Source of the DNA: Apostichopus japonicus
Lineage: Eukaryota > Echinodermata > Holothuroidea > Aspidochirotida > Stichopodidae
Assembly: GCF_037975245.1 (NCBI RefSeq)
Contig: NC_092575.1
Span: 3,378,501 to 3,442,500, forward strand
DNA: 64,000 nt
Reading direction: 5' to 3'
The notes beneath the pieces were generated by a model, which made no database searches, was not told where the DNA came from, and saw only the letters and a list, made by a program, of their open reading frames with translations. A program made the position numbers and the translations under genes. Shown here piece by piece: positions 51,801-64,000 of the stretch. The number at the start of each line of letters is the position of its first letter. Positions within the stretch are counted from its first letter, which is position 1.

Positions 51801-54800
51801 ATTTTTTCAACCAAAAGAAAAATCTCTTTGTAATTAACGTAAAAAAAGGGGTCTCCTTAAATACTAACAAAGGGCACTTTAAATTAAAAAGAGGGAGCTT
51901 ATTACTTTAAAAAAATGAAATAAGAAAGAATTGAATATTTTTCATTCAGAAAAGGGAAACTTGTAATTATTTATAAATGGACACATAATATCATGTTTGC
52001 AATAATGTTACAAATGTTAAAGAAAACTCTTCTTGCAAATTATTGATACTACGTGATACTACATACATCTACCCACTCTCTTAGATTTATCGTCATTCGT
52101 TGTTACAGATCACACATACCAATAATAACTGTTATTGTATTAAAATTGATTTTTTTTTTAAGTCAAAATATCAATGTATGCGACCTTTATGATTACTAAA
52201 GACAAGTGTTGAGAATTATTTTTAGGTCTAGATGTAAAGGTCGTGGTAGGCTGTTACCAACACGTTTCAACAACCAGTCTTATATGTATGTGTCATGATA
52301 TTGTAACAAAATTCGTGAACGTACAGGTCCACGTCCTGGTGTCGTCAATTACGCACAGGTCCATGTGCTGTTGTACTTACATTGGTGAACACCAAACAAA
52401 CTCTCTTACGTACAGGAATATGTGATGTTGTACATACATCGGTGAACACCAAACAAACTCTCTTACGTACAGGAATATGTGCTGTTGTACATACATTGGT
52501 GAACACCAAACAAACTCTCTTTCGTATAGGTATATTTGCTGTTGTTTGAAATTTCGTGAATAACATACACTATTACAGACGGATCTACCTACGGTTGTAC
52601 ATATAGTAGTGAACACCAAAGTATCTTATGCATATGTCTATAGTGTTGCTGTACATACTTTAGTACGGTAAGTATCGTACTCTCTTGCGCATAGGTCTGT
52701 ATATGTGCTGTTGAACATAATTTAGTGAATACCACGTGCTGTTGTACATACATTGGTAAATATTATACTCTTTTATACACACGGGGTCTATGTGTTGTTG
52801 GACATGAATTAGTGAACATCACACTCTGTTACGCACAGGACTGCGTGCTGTTGTACATATATCGGCGAATAGTATACTCTATAATACACATAGGTATACG
52901 TGCTGTTTGGACACGAATTAGTGAACATCACACTATATTACGCACAGGTATGTATAACTGCTTCACTGACACTCATTCGGGGAAACCATTACTCTATTAC
53001 GGACATCCACATTAAATGTGTTTGTAAGAGCACGATCGCTCCATGTGTAGGAGGCAGTTTCCCGCCCTATTAATCATAAAAATTATGACATCACGGTCGA
53101 CTGGAGGGACAACTTCGACTGAGGGGAATTCGGTGATTACTTCACTATAGACTGAATTCATTACAGAACTGCGTTAACCACAAGAGGGGTAATGAGTATA
53201 TATAACCTTCCATTAAATATATTTAAATGTAACATTGATAGAAAAGAAGCAAACTGTACACATATATTGTATAAAAAAGAAAAGTGTTTAGAACTTACTA
53301 CTATCATGATAAAGTTCATCACACCAATGGTGCAAACCAAACCGGTCAATCCCCGCCAACCAAACTCTGGAAGAAGATAATAGGCCATAAGTCCGGTTGA
53401 TGAATATCCAATAGCCAATCCTATCTATCAAAAAGAAAAAGAAGAAGAAGACAAAAAATTAATAAGATGGGCAAAAAATATACCAATAAAACAAGAAAAT
53501 ATTCGTATTCATTCCAATGTAAAAAAACAAAAAACAAAAAAACAAATATCATATACCAGTTGCCACGACAAAGTCCACCGTTGTCATGGTAAACAATGTT
53601 GACTAGACTAATGTTGTGACAAAAAAAAATCAAATTTAATCAAGGAAGATTTATTGACTTCCCCCGATAGCTAAAGATATTTTATTGTTATTTTTTATAA
53701 ATAAATAAAGAAAGAAAGAATGGTGCGCTGACATTGGGGTTGTTCTCTTTAAGTCACGTGGTGAGCTGGGTTTCGGGTTTAATTATACTTTATATCAGGG
53801 GTTTTCAATTGGTTTCCTATATACCGCGGGACCAAAGCTAAACAAGAGTTGAAACACAGGGGCCAAAAATGTCGATACCTCCATTTGGGCAATGTACGTG
53901 TTAGACCTTAAAGTTATAAGGCTGACCAAGGCCTTTAGTGCCCGTATATCCGATTAATGCAAGATGGATGGGTACCGTTTTTTGTTTATACTTTCGAGGG
54001 CCGGATGGACATCTTTCGCACATCTAAATTAATAAATTTAATAACAGAGAAATGGAAATCATGAAAGTCAATTCTTTTACAACGGTACTCTAAAAGGAAA
54101 ACCTCGTAAAATATTCGGTAATATCAAACTCATACAATTTTGGAAAACCTCGTAAAATATTCGGTAATATCAAACTCATACCATGTTTGAAAACCTCGTA
54201 AAATATTCGGTAATATCAAACTCATACAATTTTTGAAACCCTCGTAAAATATTCGGTAATATCAAACTCATACAATTTTTTTTCACCATCAAAATATGGC
54301 TATGACCGCATGCATGATCAAGGGAGTCATGATAATAGCTTTGGAAAATGAATGGCGAAACCTTAGAGCGTTCAGTCACTTTAAGCTTATAGCATACATC
54401 ACATCTTCTCGAAAAGTGTTGTATTGTATAAGCAATTCCAAAACAACCTCTGGTTATATATACAGGATACGATATTATTTACTATTTCGCTATCAAAACC
54501 GTTTAGACACATTACGCACTTCTTGCATTTCACCAGAGGATATTGTTTCAACAACCTGACTAATAGATACTTTACAGTATACATACGTCATTTGTCTTTT
54601 ATTTTATAAGGAGAGAGAGAGTAATTCCGCCAACGGGTGTTGAAAGCGAGTTGTCATCTTACGCGAAACACCTTCTTGCTATAGGTCAAATCATGGTCAT
54701 ACCTGTCAACGATGTATATGGGTGAGTACTTCTTATATACTTGTTCCCCCTTCAAGAGGATCTCATATGAAAATAATCGTGATTTAATTCATGATGACGC

Positions 54801-57666
54801 CATCTATATAGACGTTGGCACAATTTATCGAGCGTGCCACTGTATATAGATAACCCTAGTGCAATTGATATCATGGATGTGTAATACTTGCAGTGGTGGA
54901 TGGGTCCGAGAATTTAGAAAGGATGGTAGTGGCACTGATGTAGGGATGAAGGGGGGGTCTTCCCCTCTCCCAAATAATGCTAAGAATAGCTAACAACCAT
55001 ACTTTTGTTTTAAAGATTGATAAGGCGGGGAGGGACCGGTGGAGGGGAGGGGGAGGTGGGGGGAATGGGGTCGGGGTACACTACTCACATCTTCAGGATG
55101 AATGTGAGTTTAATGGCATTTTAGAAATTCGATGATTAATTGGGAAGGTTAGGCGATTAGGGCTGACACAACAGTTGAGAACTAACAGTGTTTTGTACAG
55201 CTTATAATTTTATACAGAACATGATAACGTGATGGATTGTTACAAATATCACATTGTCCGGTTTTTCAACTGTGTCATTAAAAGTTTTAACATTACCTCA
55301 AAATATTAAGTGTTTCCTCTCATCCCTTCTTTCACTTTAACATAAGTATGTTGGCATGTTGTATAGTTTAATGACAATATCTCAAAATATCATAAAATGC
55401 ATAGTGATCTGGGATATCCATATTCAACGTGTTTTAAAGTATTTGACTTTTACAATGGTTGTGTTTAGTCTAACTAATCAATCATTTCAACATGACTGGG
55501 TTTCTTCCTAAAGGGTAATTGCTAATGTAACATCCGAGAACCTGTGCATTTTTATCTTTCTTGCTATAAACTTTACAGGTGAATAATTTGGCGATATTTT
55601 GAAAGGTTTTTATTTTTGTCTCAGTAAATTTAAAAGACATTGCCGATAGGAATAGCATGATTAAAACAAGGTTTTATTTTATGCACAGCTGAGTGATCTT
55701 AAAGGAGGGTGTAAATTTTACATTGAACAAGGAAACAATAGACTAACGAGAAAACAAATTTAAAGACATAAACAAGCCTGAAATGCGCATAAAATGCCAA
55801 TTTTAAATAGCCCGGTGCATATCCAGTGATGCAACTGAGTTTCTCATCTTCCGTGTAGCTGTCAAAAAACTGACGTAATTTCCTCAATGGGCGTGGAAGT
55901 GGGAGAACATTGTCTAGATTTTACAAACTGTCATCGTATGAAAGATAAAGTAGTAACAAACAAACAAACACACATGCACACGCACATATGTTTGTATTAC
56001 ATTCAGACCGAGGACCCCATTGTATTTTTCATTGTTCAAATCCACGTACCCTAACCTTAACAATACCCCATACAATAGAATTCTTCCGAGGACGTGGTGA
56101 TTCTTTAGAAATCACAACCGAGGACCTGGAATTCTTTTGTACAAGTCCTCGGTCAGATAGAAAAACAAACGTACCCACACACGCACACAAACATATTCGA
56201 ATAACGTCATGTCACGTGGGAACCAGTTTTATCCAATCAGCGATGTCGAGTCACAGAAGGTGAAACCTTTCTGGGTCGTTCGTAATTCACGTACAAGCTC
56301 TTCCCAATTAACATTAAATAGTGTTAATGTATATTTTGTTTTATCATGTTAACATTTCTATTAATTTGATAAAGTTGAAATATTCATGAAAATTTGAACA
56401 TCAACAATCTGAGAAAAAAAAACAGTAATATATGACATCCATATCAAGAAATTAAAATAATAATTAGAAAATTGTGGATTTTGTGATCTAATTCTTCGAC
56501 ATGCCCAAGACTTAACTCACGTACATAATTATGTGAAACATCCAAAACGTTACAAATTACATTCAAAATATATATTTTTTATATTATAAATGTTGGTTTG
56601 AAGAAGTGGATCTTCTTAAATAATCACTTCTGTTTGTCAAGGGTAAATGAAGATGGTTTCTCTTCGATTCTTCTAAGGACAGGATACATTTATTACTCGT
56701 TTTAATTCCTCACCCCCCCCCCCCACCACCACCGCTTCCAAACCACACACAAACACACACAAGAGAAAACAAACCTAAAGGCATGCACTGCTTTACAAAA
56801 ACTTAGCGTCGGAAGTCCACAATTATTACGTATGTTCTCCAGACCAAATTGCCTGTAGCATTATCGACGCAGTTACTTAGCAAGAAATTATAAGAGAAAC
56901 AGTTAGGGGACAATAAAAAAAAAATAAAAAAATATCTATATATGAAGTGAGCGGCGAATAAACCAGCCATGCACTTGACCTTTTCATTAATAGCGTTTGC
57001 TCATTCAGTAGGAGAAACTGCTCAGGGCCACGGAAATATTGCTTGGTTTTTTTTATACTCAAGGTAAATATGTGGTTTTTTTCTCCCCTTCTCTTTTCAG
57101 GGGAGGACGCATCTTCTTTTTGTCGCGCTAATTGAGAAGGCCAAACGTGTGCATGTTGATATATAATTGTTCATTCCTTCTTTAGATATAAAAAACAACA
57201 AAACAAAACAAACGAATGTCAGGCAACATCGATGGTTTTTGAGAGAAAAAGTGAAATGTCAATGTGCCCATGTACACTATTAACATAACATATTATGTGG
57301 ACATCATAGATTTATCGGTACACCTAATGCATAGCTCTCTCATGTACCTAAAGGAGAGATTCCACACTTGATTGGACACTGTCCATTTTTCTTTTCAGGT
57401 AATTTCACAGTATTTTCTTGATACTGAGCTTGGTTTGTTTTTAGCATTTAGCATCAGGCAAACGCCCTGAGGTTCTTTTTTTCATACAATTTAAATGAGT
57501 TATTGTGCAGTGTTCTGTATTGCAGATTATTGTCTTATAAATATTTTGTAAAATTACTTTGCTATACTACGATCAATCAGTCGTGGATGTTTGTAATAAC
57601 GTTAGTATAGGCCTAAAGAGTCAATATTGAATAAAATATATATAATATATTGAATATATATAATAT

Positions 57667-57705
<39 letters not shown>

Positions 57706-57710
57706 GTATA

Positions 57711-57762
<52 letters not shown>

Positions 57763-58350
57763 AAATATATTCCAAGTAATAAGTCCGCAGGATAAGCATC
57801 GAAAGTTATTAATTCCACGAATCTGGAAATTAATTCTGCTGGGGTAGTAGTTTGCATTTTAAGTAGTGCCTTTGTTTTATATTCCATACTAATTTTGTAT
57901 ATTAAAACATCAAATTATTGTTTTTTTATTAGAACAACGTTGCTGTTGATGAATGATGCATATACATATATAAATCATACTGACTATTTTCATCTTCCAT
58001 AAAATAAATTTAGGACAAGAATCTCAGGTTTTCACCCAAGGACAACGGCAGTCGTTATTGATCCTTAAATGCAGGGTAAGTATAGCTGAAGGGTACACCA
58101 AAGATTTTTAACTAGAGAGGAATCAACATTAATGATTGTAGGTCTTGGGTTTGCGTTGTCTTACAAACGTCCCGTACAAACCGTAGTTGAAATACAAATT
58201 TGAAAAAATGACAAATTTGATATCAGAAAAGTGTGTGAAGATATAAACTTTACACGGTAAGTTTTAAGGACTACTCCAGATTTGATGAAGCTCTGACGAA
58301 AGTAATATAACTATATATATATACATCGACTAACATGTAACTGTTTTTTA

Positions 58351-58445
<95 letters not shown>

Positions 58446-61400
58446 AAATATATAAAACAGTTACATGTTAGTCGATGTTTAGAATGGTTTTACTGCCACC
58501 ATTTTCATACCATGTTTCTACTCATGCAGAATCCTAGCTTCATTTGTCTTATTTGAACCTGTTCAACATATACAATATACTATATTAATGTCAGAACGTC
58601 CATTACATTTCTTTTATAAACACATCAAATTTGAGAATGCTTCAGAATATACCTTATATACTTTTAAACTTAATGTTTAAAATGTATATATTATTTTTCA
58701 TACTAAGTTCAAAATTGAAAAGCTTTTACCATCATAAAGTTGTGGCTATTCACCATTATATTGGGTATTACATATTGAGAAATATATAACGTTTGATGTT
58801 TTCTCCCCATTTCCGGTGGTAAGTGGGTATATGTCCGTCAATCATTATACTGATTACAGAATCTCCTATACATTAAACAGACCATATCTAAAAAAATTCA
58901 CTCAAACAGCCGAATTTTGAGTATTACGTTGTTTTACGACAAAAACAACGGAACTACCCCTATTATTAATACAATCTCTAATCGACAAATAACTGTCGCT
59001 GACAGAATCATTATTACACATTAATTTGAAGGTTTTATACCATCAAAAGGAATGGTTGCAACGACGATTTCCACATTGATTTTTTTCCGGTAAGAAATCC
59101 ATTTCGAAGCGTTCTTTCTGGAAGCAAGTATTCAGTTGTGATGGGAATTGTGGTGAATTTGTATAGTTTTCGGTCGGGCATTTGTGTGTTGAGATCAAGT
59201 TAACAGGGGTGCATGGGGGGGGGGCGGGGTGGGATGGGGCGGTTGTTCTATTTCTGTTTTTTGTATTATTAATATTTCCTTTCCATTACTGTAATATTTC
59301 TTTCTAATACTTTAATTAAAGGGAGTAGCTCATTTCGTCAAGCCCGCGAGGGTTTATAGTTTGACTCCCGCCACATCATTTCTCTTTGATCACTTTCTTC
59401 TTACCCTCTAATTATTGTAAATATTAAATGCATGATGTGAGAAACAAATAAATGAAATAAAAAATTCCTTCTTGTAATCTTAGAAATAACGTTTTTATGT
59501 CAAAGGCACAATATACCGTTGTGTGTGCGGGATAATCATGTCTCTTACCGTCAACGTATATATGCTTATACCTATTTCATAATCATAGGTATGTGTGGTG
59601 GAGATACTGGTGATGAACTCATACAAACTAATACAAACAGCTAAGAAAAATATCTTATTCCATTCTGAAGATATCGCATTTTGAAATGTTCCTTCATAAT
59701 TAAAAACAAAATATTCCTTAAACTAGAGAGAAGTGTTAACTTTCTTCTTTCTACAAAACCAATAGCATATATATACAGATTAATAAATACGGAAATAGAC
59801 CCCGGGAGGCAGTTTTGTTTTTAAGCTCTGCGACAGTCAGTCGTTTTATGGAGACAGTTTAGAATTTAGTGGAAAACCTAAATTGCTTTTTAACTTCAAA
59901 CAGCAATCCAATATCAGCAGATCATTTTGGATTATGCAAATACCATTTAGAAGGGTAATTTTTTATTTGGGAAACTTTCCCCGGGGGTGAAAAAACTTAC
60001 TATATAAGTAGTTTCGAGTTTGAACCAATGGACTGTTAAACATATATATTCGATGTTGACTCGTCACGGTGGCCAATTGTCTTAGCCACTCTAACCTTAG
60101 ACAGATACCGCTGAGATCTAAGCTATGGTTTATTAAATCAGGTGAAGACTGAAGATAAGGCCGCATGGAAAAAGGTGTAATGTTTGGAACGGGGTTGGTT
60201 TGCGAATGTACATATTACTTCTATATATATTATATCGGAAGACCGCTATGAAGAGATAGGATCTTCCTATTATTTAATTATTGCCAGTGCAAAAATGAAA
60301 GAACCACTCCCCCCCCCCCTTGCTAAATAAAAATGTCATATAGACATAAATGTCAATCGCGGAATAATTGTCTCGACTACGTCACAGAAAAGCAGCGATA
60401 TGTTAGCAAACGTTTGGTGGATGTAAAACGTTATATTTTCAATGGGAGGGGCGGGGGAAGGGGGGGGGCTCTTATATAACTCAAACACTGATAATTTTTT
60501 TTGTTCAGATTGTATAAAATAAATTTGTAAGGTTTAATTGCAAATTCCGAAACCCGAACAATTTAAGTATACTATAGTTTTCAAATCGTGTGGGCGCCGC
60601 TCTGTTGCCGCATTACAGTGAAGTTAGTGTACTTTTCGGCCAGGCCAATCGACTTTTCTTTACGATGGTGATTAATGCTGTCAGCCGTATACTAACGTGC
60701 TCAAGTGTACTTTTCTCGCCCGAAAGGTGTCATTAGCTGATCATTACTATAATCACGTGATTACAACTACAACAACAACAACAACCATTTGTCCTAATTG
60801 TGATCTGTTGTGATGTCGTTGTGGCTAGGTAGTTTTTTGTTTCTTTAGAGAGAGCGAAAATGTCAAACGAAAATAAACATAACTGTCTTTTCCTTCAAGG
60901 TGTTGTACCTTTTTATTTAACACATTTACGTACAACGAACCGTCAACACGGTTTGGTTTAATTTTGGGGGGTGGTTCGGTGAGGGGGTGAGGGGTGAGGG
61001 GGGCGGTGTTAAGGTAGACACACATTCTTTAATGTTGTTGGTCATGTGTTTTATCGTTGTGTTAAAGAGTGGATTGTCTCGTTTGATTTGAGGATACCAA
61101 AACTAAATACATCTACGCATATTTTATTGCAACACAATGGTAACATGACTTCCACCACACATATACCGACAGATACACAAATAGACATCACAATATTCAA
61201 TTACTCTACTTTCACTAGTATTATGACGTCATCACACATATACCAACAGCCACACCTATGCATCACAGCAGTCATTGACACTATTTTCATTGGTGTCATG
61301 ACGTCATCACACATACCAACAGATACACATATAGACATCACAATATTCCTTTACTCTACTTTCACTAGTATTATGACGTCATCACACATATACCAACAGC

Positions 61401-62913
61401 CACACCTATGCATCACAACAGTCATTGACACAATCTTCATTGGTGTCATGACGTCATGACACATACCAACAGCCACAAATATAGACACCGCAACAGTCAC
61501 TTACTCTACTTTCACTAGTATTATGACGTCATCAGTCTCAATTCCACCAGAACATTAAGTTACAATAGTATAAAACATAAAAGGTATCAATACTTTCGTC
61601 GTTTATTAATTCAAACAATCAACTTGTCACTTAACGTTAGGACATGACGCACCGCACTTTAAAACAGATGAAACCAACAAGTGGACACGTATGGAACGCG
61701 AAAAGAGCAAACTTATTTCGTTGCTAAGTTTAACGCAAGTTTAGACAACGACGTATGTCTAGACAACGAAATTTTAGACATCAACGTGAATATGAGCAAC
61801 ATCATGGTAAAACAGCAGCAACAACTTCAGATTATACAACACCAAACTGAGTTTAGACAACGAAAAAAGTGTGCCCTTTTCGTGTTCCATCGACACGAGC
61901 AAATGGTGGAATTTCAGCCGCGCGGGGGGGGGGGGGGTAAAGGTTAGGAGGGCTTTCGGAAAATAGTTTTGCCTGGACATGACAGTGGCGGTAGTTAAAA
62001 CCAATTTCTACACAACGCCATGCTCGACAGTGTACATATAATAACGTGTTAGTCATTCTGTGCACAAATTTTGAAATGGAACAGAAGAGGATCTTTTCCC
62101 ATGAACGGTCGCCACCGGTAACTTGCTAATTTCTTGACACCCCCTCTATATTATACAATTTTTATTTCTAAAAACGTAAATAAATACTAGGTAAATCGTT
62201 AAGTCTACCAGTAAATATAAATCGCTAACACGACATACCATGGCCTCTTTTTGGCACTGCTCTACTTTCATTTTTAGCAATGTTCTCATATAACCCATGA
62301 CAAGCAGGATAAAGTACTGACTGTTAAATCTAGAAATATTTTACAGCCGCGAGAACAGACCGCTGCATTAACAAGGCTAGGAAAATTAATGTGATTGATG
62401 AGTTCATATTCCTATTCTTGTTACCCTTTACATGACAGGTGGAGAGAGAGGTGGGTGGAGAGAGAGAGAGATAAGTGTGGCGGTGCGAATGTTTATTGCC
62501 TATTATGTTCTTACGTCGTAGTAAACGGGTAAATCCTAATCCTAATATACTTTATACTGGGAGCATAAGAGGATATAACCCCTAAGCACTTTAACAAAAT
62601 CGTCTCGCGTGAATCGAAGACCTATTCGGGCGAAAGTACAATTTGAACAACGTTCGGCGACGAATGATGATTTGAAAAAAGAAAGAAAGTAAACCGTTAA
62701 GGAATTTTGTTCAACTGCACTTACCTGACATACCGTATTCGAGACACTTCTGTATTCCGTCGCCAGTACTTCGGTCAGGTAAACAGGAAATATGACTACG
62801 CCTTGAATAAAGAATCCTTCCAGAAACTTCAGTGGAATAATGACAAGAGTTCGTTGACAGAAGGTACTACCAGCAGCACACACAAGAGTAAAGATTATAC
62901 CGAAAATAGCCGT
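42824..62913 (-). CDS. SLC22-type organic ion transporter, 5'-partial, nine coding exons, 379 aa to the stop
   Basis: Exons in transcription order: 62913-62725, 53424-53299, 51440-51303, 49866-49790, 48478-48285, 47465-47345, 44185-44014, 43449-43336, 42832-42824; all phases fit. This is a major-facilitator transporter expected in the plasma membrane. Visible: TM3-TM4 (TAIFGIIFTLVCAAG; KFLEGFFIQGVVIFPVYLTE), TM5-6 (IGLAIGYSSTGLMAYYLL; WRGLTGLVCTIG), the post-TM6 loop ILPSSPRQLALIGDN where SLC22 members normally have ESPRW, TM7 (LSIVIWIGRYLTQFAVIGAQ), a loop with NGS and NIT sites, TM8-9, TM10 (MVVYTTDAYPTQFRATAFS, the YPT-x-xR signature), TM11-12, and the terminal LPIETKQRPIEET. About 160-170 residues (TM1, large extracellular loop, TM2 and its GRR motif) are missing upstream. 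Substrate unknown. The 77-nt exon 49866-49790 has an atypical donor (gtccgt) but fits phase and sequence. Confidence 0.88.
47740..47885. repeat. Degenerate CACTA/TACACA low-complexity tract
   Basis: Loosely repeated cacactg/tacacagtgcaca motifs in SLC22 intron; no fixed period. Confidence 0.5.
49283..49490 (+). repeat. Polypurine GGAAGGGGA tract, about 200 bp
   Basis: More than 200 bp of almost pure purine on the plus strand, with 6- to 12-bp units (ggaagggg, agaggaagggg). The template for the minus-strand SLC22 transcript is purine-rich, so the pre-mRNA is polypyrimidine here. It lies between SLC22 exons 49790-49866 and 48285-48478. Confidence 0.9.
51535..51715. repeat. GACTTGACTC low-complexity foldback
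   Basis: cgagtcgaatcgagtcg at about 51550 opposes gactcgacttgacttgactc at about 51651, giving loosely inverted repeat arms built on a gactc/gagtc motif. Confidence 0.55.
52360..52960. repeat. 57-bp tandem repeat, three close copies plus degenerate ones
   Basis: gtgctgttgtac-type anchors at 52365, 52422 and 52479 give a 57-bp period, with ggtgaacaccaaacaaactc in each unit. Diverged units (ttgtacata..tggtgaa) continue to about 52960. Confidence 0.85.
54098..54283. repeat. 46-bp tandem repeat, four copies
   Basis: aaacctcgtaaaatattcgg followed by taatatcaaactcatac repeats at 54098, 54144, 54190 and 54236 with an exact 46-bp period and only a few substitutions. Confidence 0.92.
56117..56153. 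repeat. Short hairpin with repeated ccgaggac motif
   Basis: accgaggac (56117-56125) is inverted as gtcctcggt (56145-56153). Direct copies of ccgaggac also occur near 56007 and 56088. Confidence 0.6.
57640..57760. repeat. TA arrays with gaatatata duplications
   Basis: Two ataatatattgaatatat units followed by TA runs split by a tgtatatgtatatgtg spacer. Confidence 0.9.
58324..58477. repeat. TA array capped by approximately 37-bp inverted arms
   Basis: catcgactaacatgtaactg at 58324 is exactly inverted at 58458-58477; the pairing continues through a ttatatattttatat stretch into the TA array, so the whole block can form one long hairpin. Confidence 0.9.
61165..61545. repeat. 75-bp tandem repeat carrying five TGACGTCA palindromes
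   Basis: TGACGTCA occurs at 61224, 61299, 61374, 61449 and 61524, exactly 75 bp apart. Alternate units are more alike (ctttcactagtatta versus cattggtgtca), so the working unit is a 150-bp dimer. TGACGTCA is the full cAMP response element recognised by CREB/ATF bZIP factors. Confidence 0.92.
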
Positions 62914-62937
62914 CTGGAAAATGAATAAATTCACAAA

Positions 62938-62973
<36 letters not shown>

Positions 62974-64000
62974 TAAAGAGTAAATGACAAATTAACATTA
63001 CGTGCTTCGTCTCAATATTACCAATACATGTTGGCGAGGACATGTTGTATCATAGTTATTATTTCAAAAGCATTAGTTACTTAAGAAATAAAATCATTCG
63101 CGTATTCCTTAAACCTCTATTACTCGATCATCTCCCTCCCCTTCACCTCGCCCCCACCCCCAGCTAAAACTCCCTCTCCCGCCCCCCCCCCCCCAAAAAA
63201 AAACTCGCGTTCTTTCGACTATTGAGACATGAAGAGTTATACCAAAATCTAGAAATCGTTAGTTACATTGGGGTAGGAGAAGACGGTACTTTAAATTTGG
63301 CGGGAAAAGGAAGCGTCATACACAAATAGTTTACCGTACACGAGAAGACATGTCCTCACAAGTTCTCAACCGTCAAAAGGGAAGGGAAATTTTAATTAAA
63401 AAATACGCCACTTCTATAGTAACTGTCAAAATGTCGAAACTAGATTGCAATAAATCGTGAGTTATCTTTTCAAGTGCATGCACTCACCAACCTTTGAATG
63501 TTTTAATTTCCTCTCTCTCGTGTGTTGCATATATCATTTCCTACTACTTGAATGGGGTGTCATGTAAAACGTTGAACATTAACAAAGCCGATGTTTTCGT
63601 CTCTCTAGAATGTGATTCAATTAAGTTTCTCTATGTAACATGCCAATTTTGTCAACAGTCCTGATTAAAACATGAAAACATTAATTTATCGCGTCAGACT
63701 ACTTCAGACTAAGAGCAGAGTAAATTTAGGTTTAAAAGAGATTCCAAACTTGTGGTGGGAATTAACAAGGATATTCCGGTGACTATGTTAAACAAAATAG
63801 AAAAAAAATGCGGAAAATTTTCTCCGTCGCTATAAATATGTCTAGACTACATCCTCATTCATAGCATTTTTTTTTTATGGGAAAAATATGACAAATTTTT
63901 GGTGATATTTTATCAATGTATCTGGCAACAGCAGAATGAAGGATGTCATCAAGGCAAATTTCGAAGAAAATGTTATCATTTTTTTTATATTTATGATATC
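62914..64000. other. SLC22 upstream intron; first exons not found
   Basis: The acceptor at 62914-62915 shows that more coding exons lie further right. No exon with the expected TM1/TM2 or GRR motif is recognisable before 64000. Holds a TA run (62941-62971) and a C-rich patch near 63180. Confidence 0.5.

Larger units (their letters stand above)
53425..62724. other. Long SLC22 intron (9.3 kb)
   Basis: No exon recognised on either strand. Contains the 46-bp array, TA arrays with a hairpin, poly-G/C patches (about 55020-55070, 56713, 59210, 60460) and the 75-bp CRE-bearing array, listed separately. Confidence 0.5.

Noticed and set aside
59325-59385. tRNA-like sequence gggagtagctcatttcgtca ... 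gactcccgcc
   Set aside because: The D-arm-like start and the complementary ggg/ccc ends suggest a tRNA, but the spacing is too short, there is no clear anticodon arm and the T-loop departs from consensus; at most a decayed SINE piece.
63340-63500. Possible upstream SLC22 exons at candidate minus-strand donors near 63350 and 63487
   Set aside because: No acceptor, phase or TM1/TM2/GRR sequence fits, so no exon is called.

Overview
The window looks like nuclear DNA of a marine invertebrate deuterostome, most likely an echinoderm and perhaps a sea cucumber (inference from gene content and style; no species marker is present). It is AT-rich, genes have many short exons with GT-AG introns, and long (TA)n arrays and poly-G tracts are scattered throughout.

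Layout. (1) Left edge: the last coding exon of a SUMO-like (Rad60-SLD/NFATC2IP-like) protein ends at 1555, followed by a 30-bp minisatellite and an approximately 118-bp tandem array. (2) 9288-25974, plus strand: a complete 12-exon cyclic nucleotide-gated (CNG) channel gene, 779 residues, whose exon phases all agree. Its 8.8-kb first intron holds a putative 4.4-kb terminal-inverted-repeat element carrying an antisense, stop-interrupted gene, then large TA arrays. (3) 30848-38077, plus strand: a complete 12-exon secreted proteinase K-type subtilase with two C-terminal CUB domains, 631 residues. A decayed copy of exon 9 lies in its own intron and a decayed copy of exon 12 lies 2 kb downstream. 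(4) 42824-62913, minus strand: nine coding exons (379 residues plus stop) of an SLC22-type organic ion transporter. The first exons lie beyond 62913, probably outside the window.

The genes are unrelated in function (sensory or ion signalling, extracellular proteolysis, solute transport) and show no sign of co-regulation. The rest is repeat sequence: at least four small inverted-repeat elements, one of them with three copies here, several tandem arrays, tRNA-like fragments and TA microsatellites.

The most unusual signal is at 19724-19891. Two perfect 72-bp inverted arms, embedded in TA arrays, contain a sequence that fits a type I hammerhead ribozyme. A second, damaged copy at about 17970-18032 keeps the stem I pairing in a longer form. 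Penelope-like retroelements are known to carry such ribozymes, so these may be remnants of one. A 75-bp array near 61.2-61.5 kb carries five evenly spaced TGACGTCA palindromes and is also worth checking.
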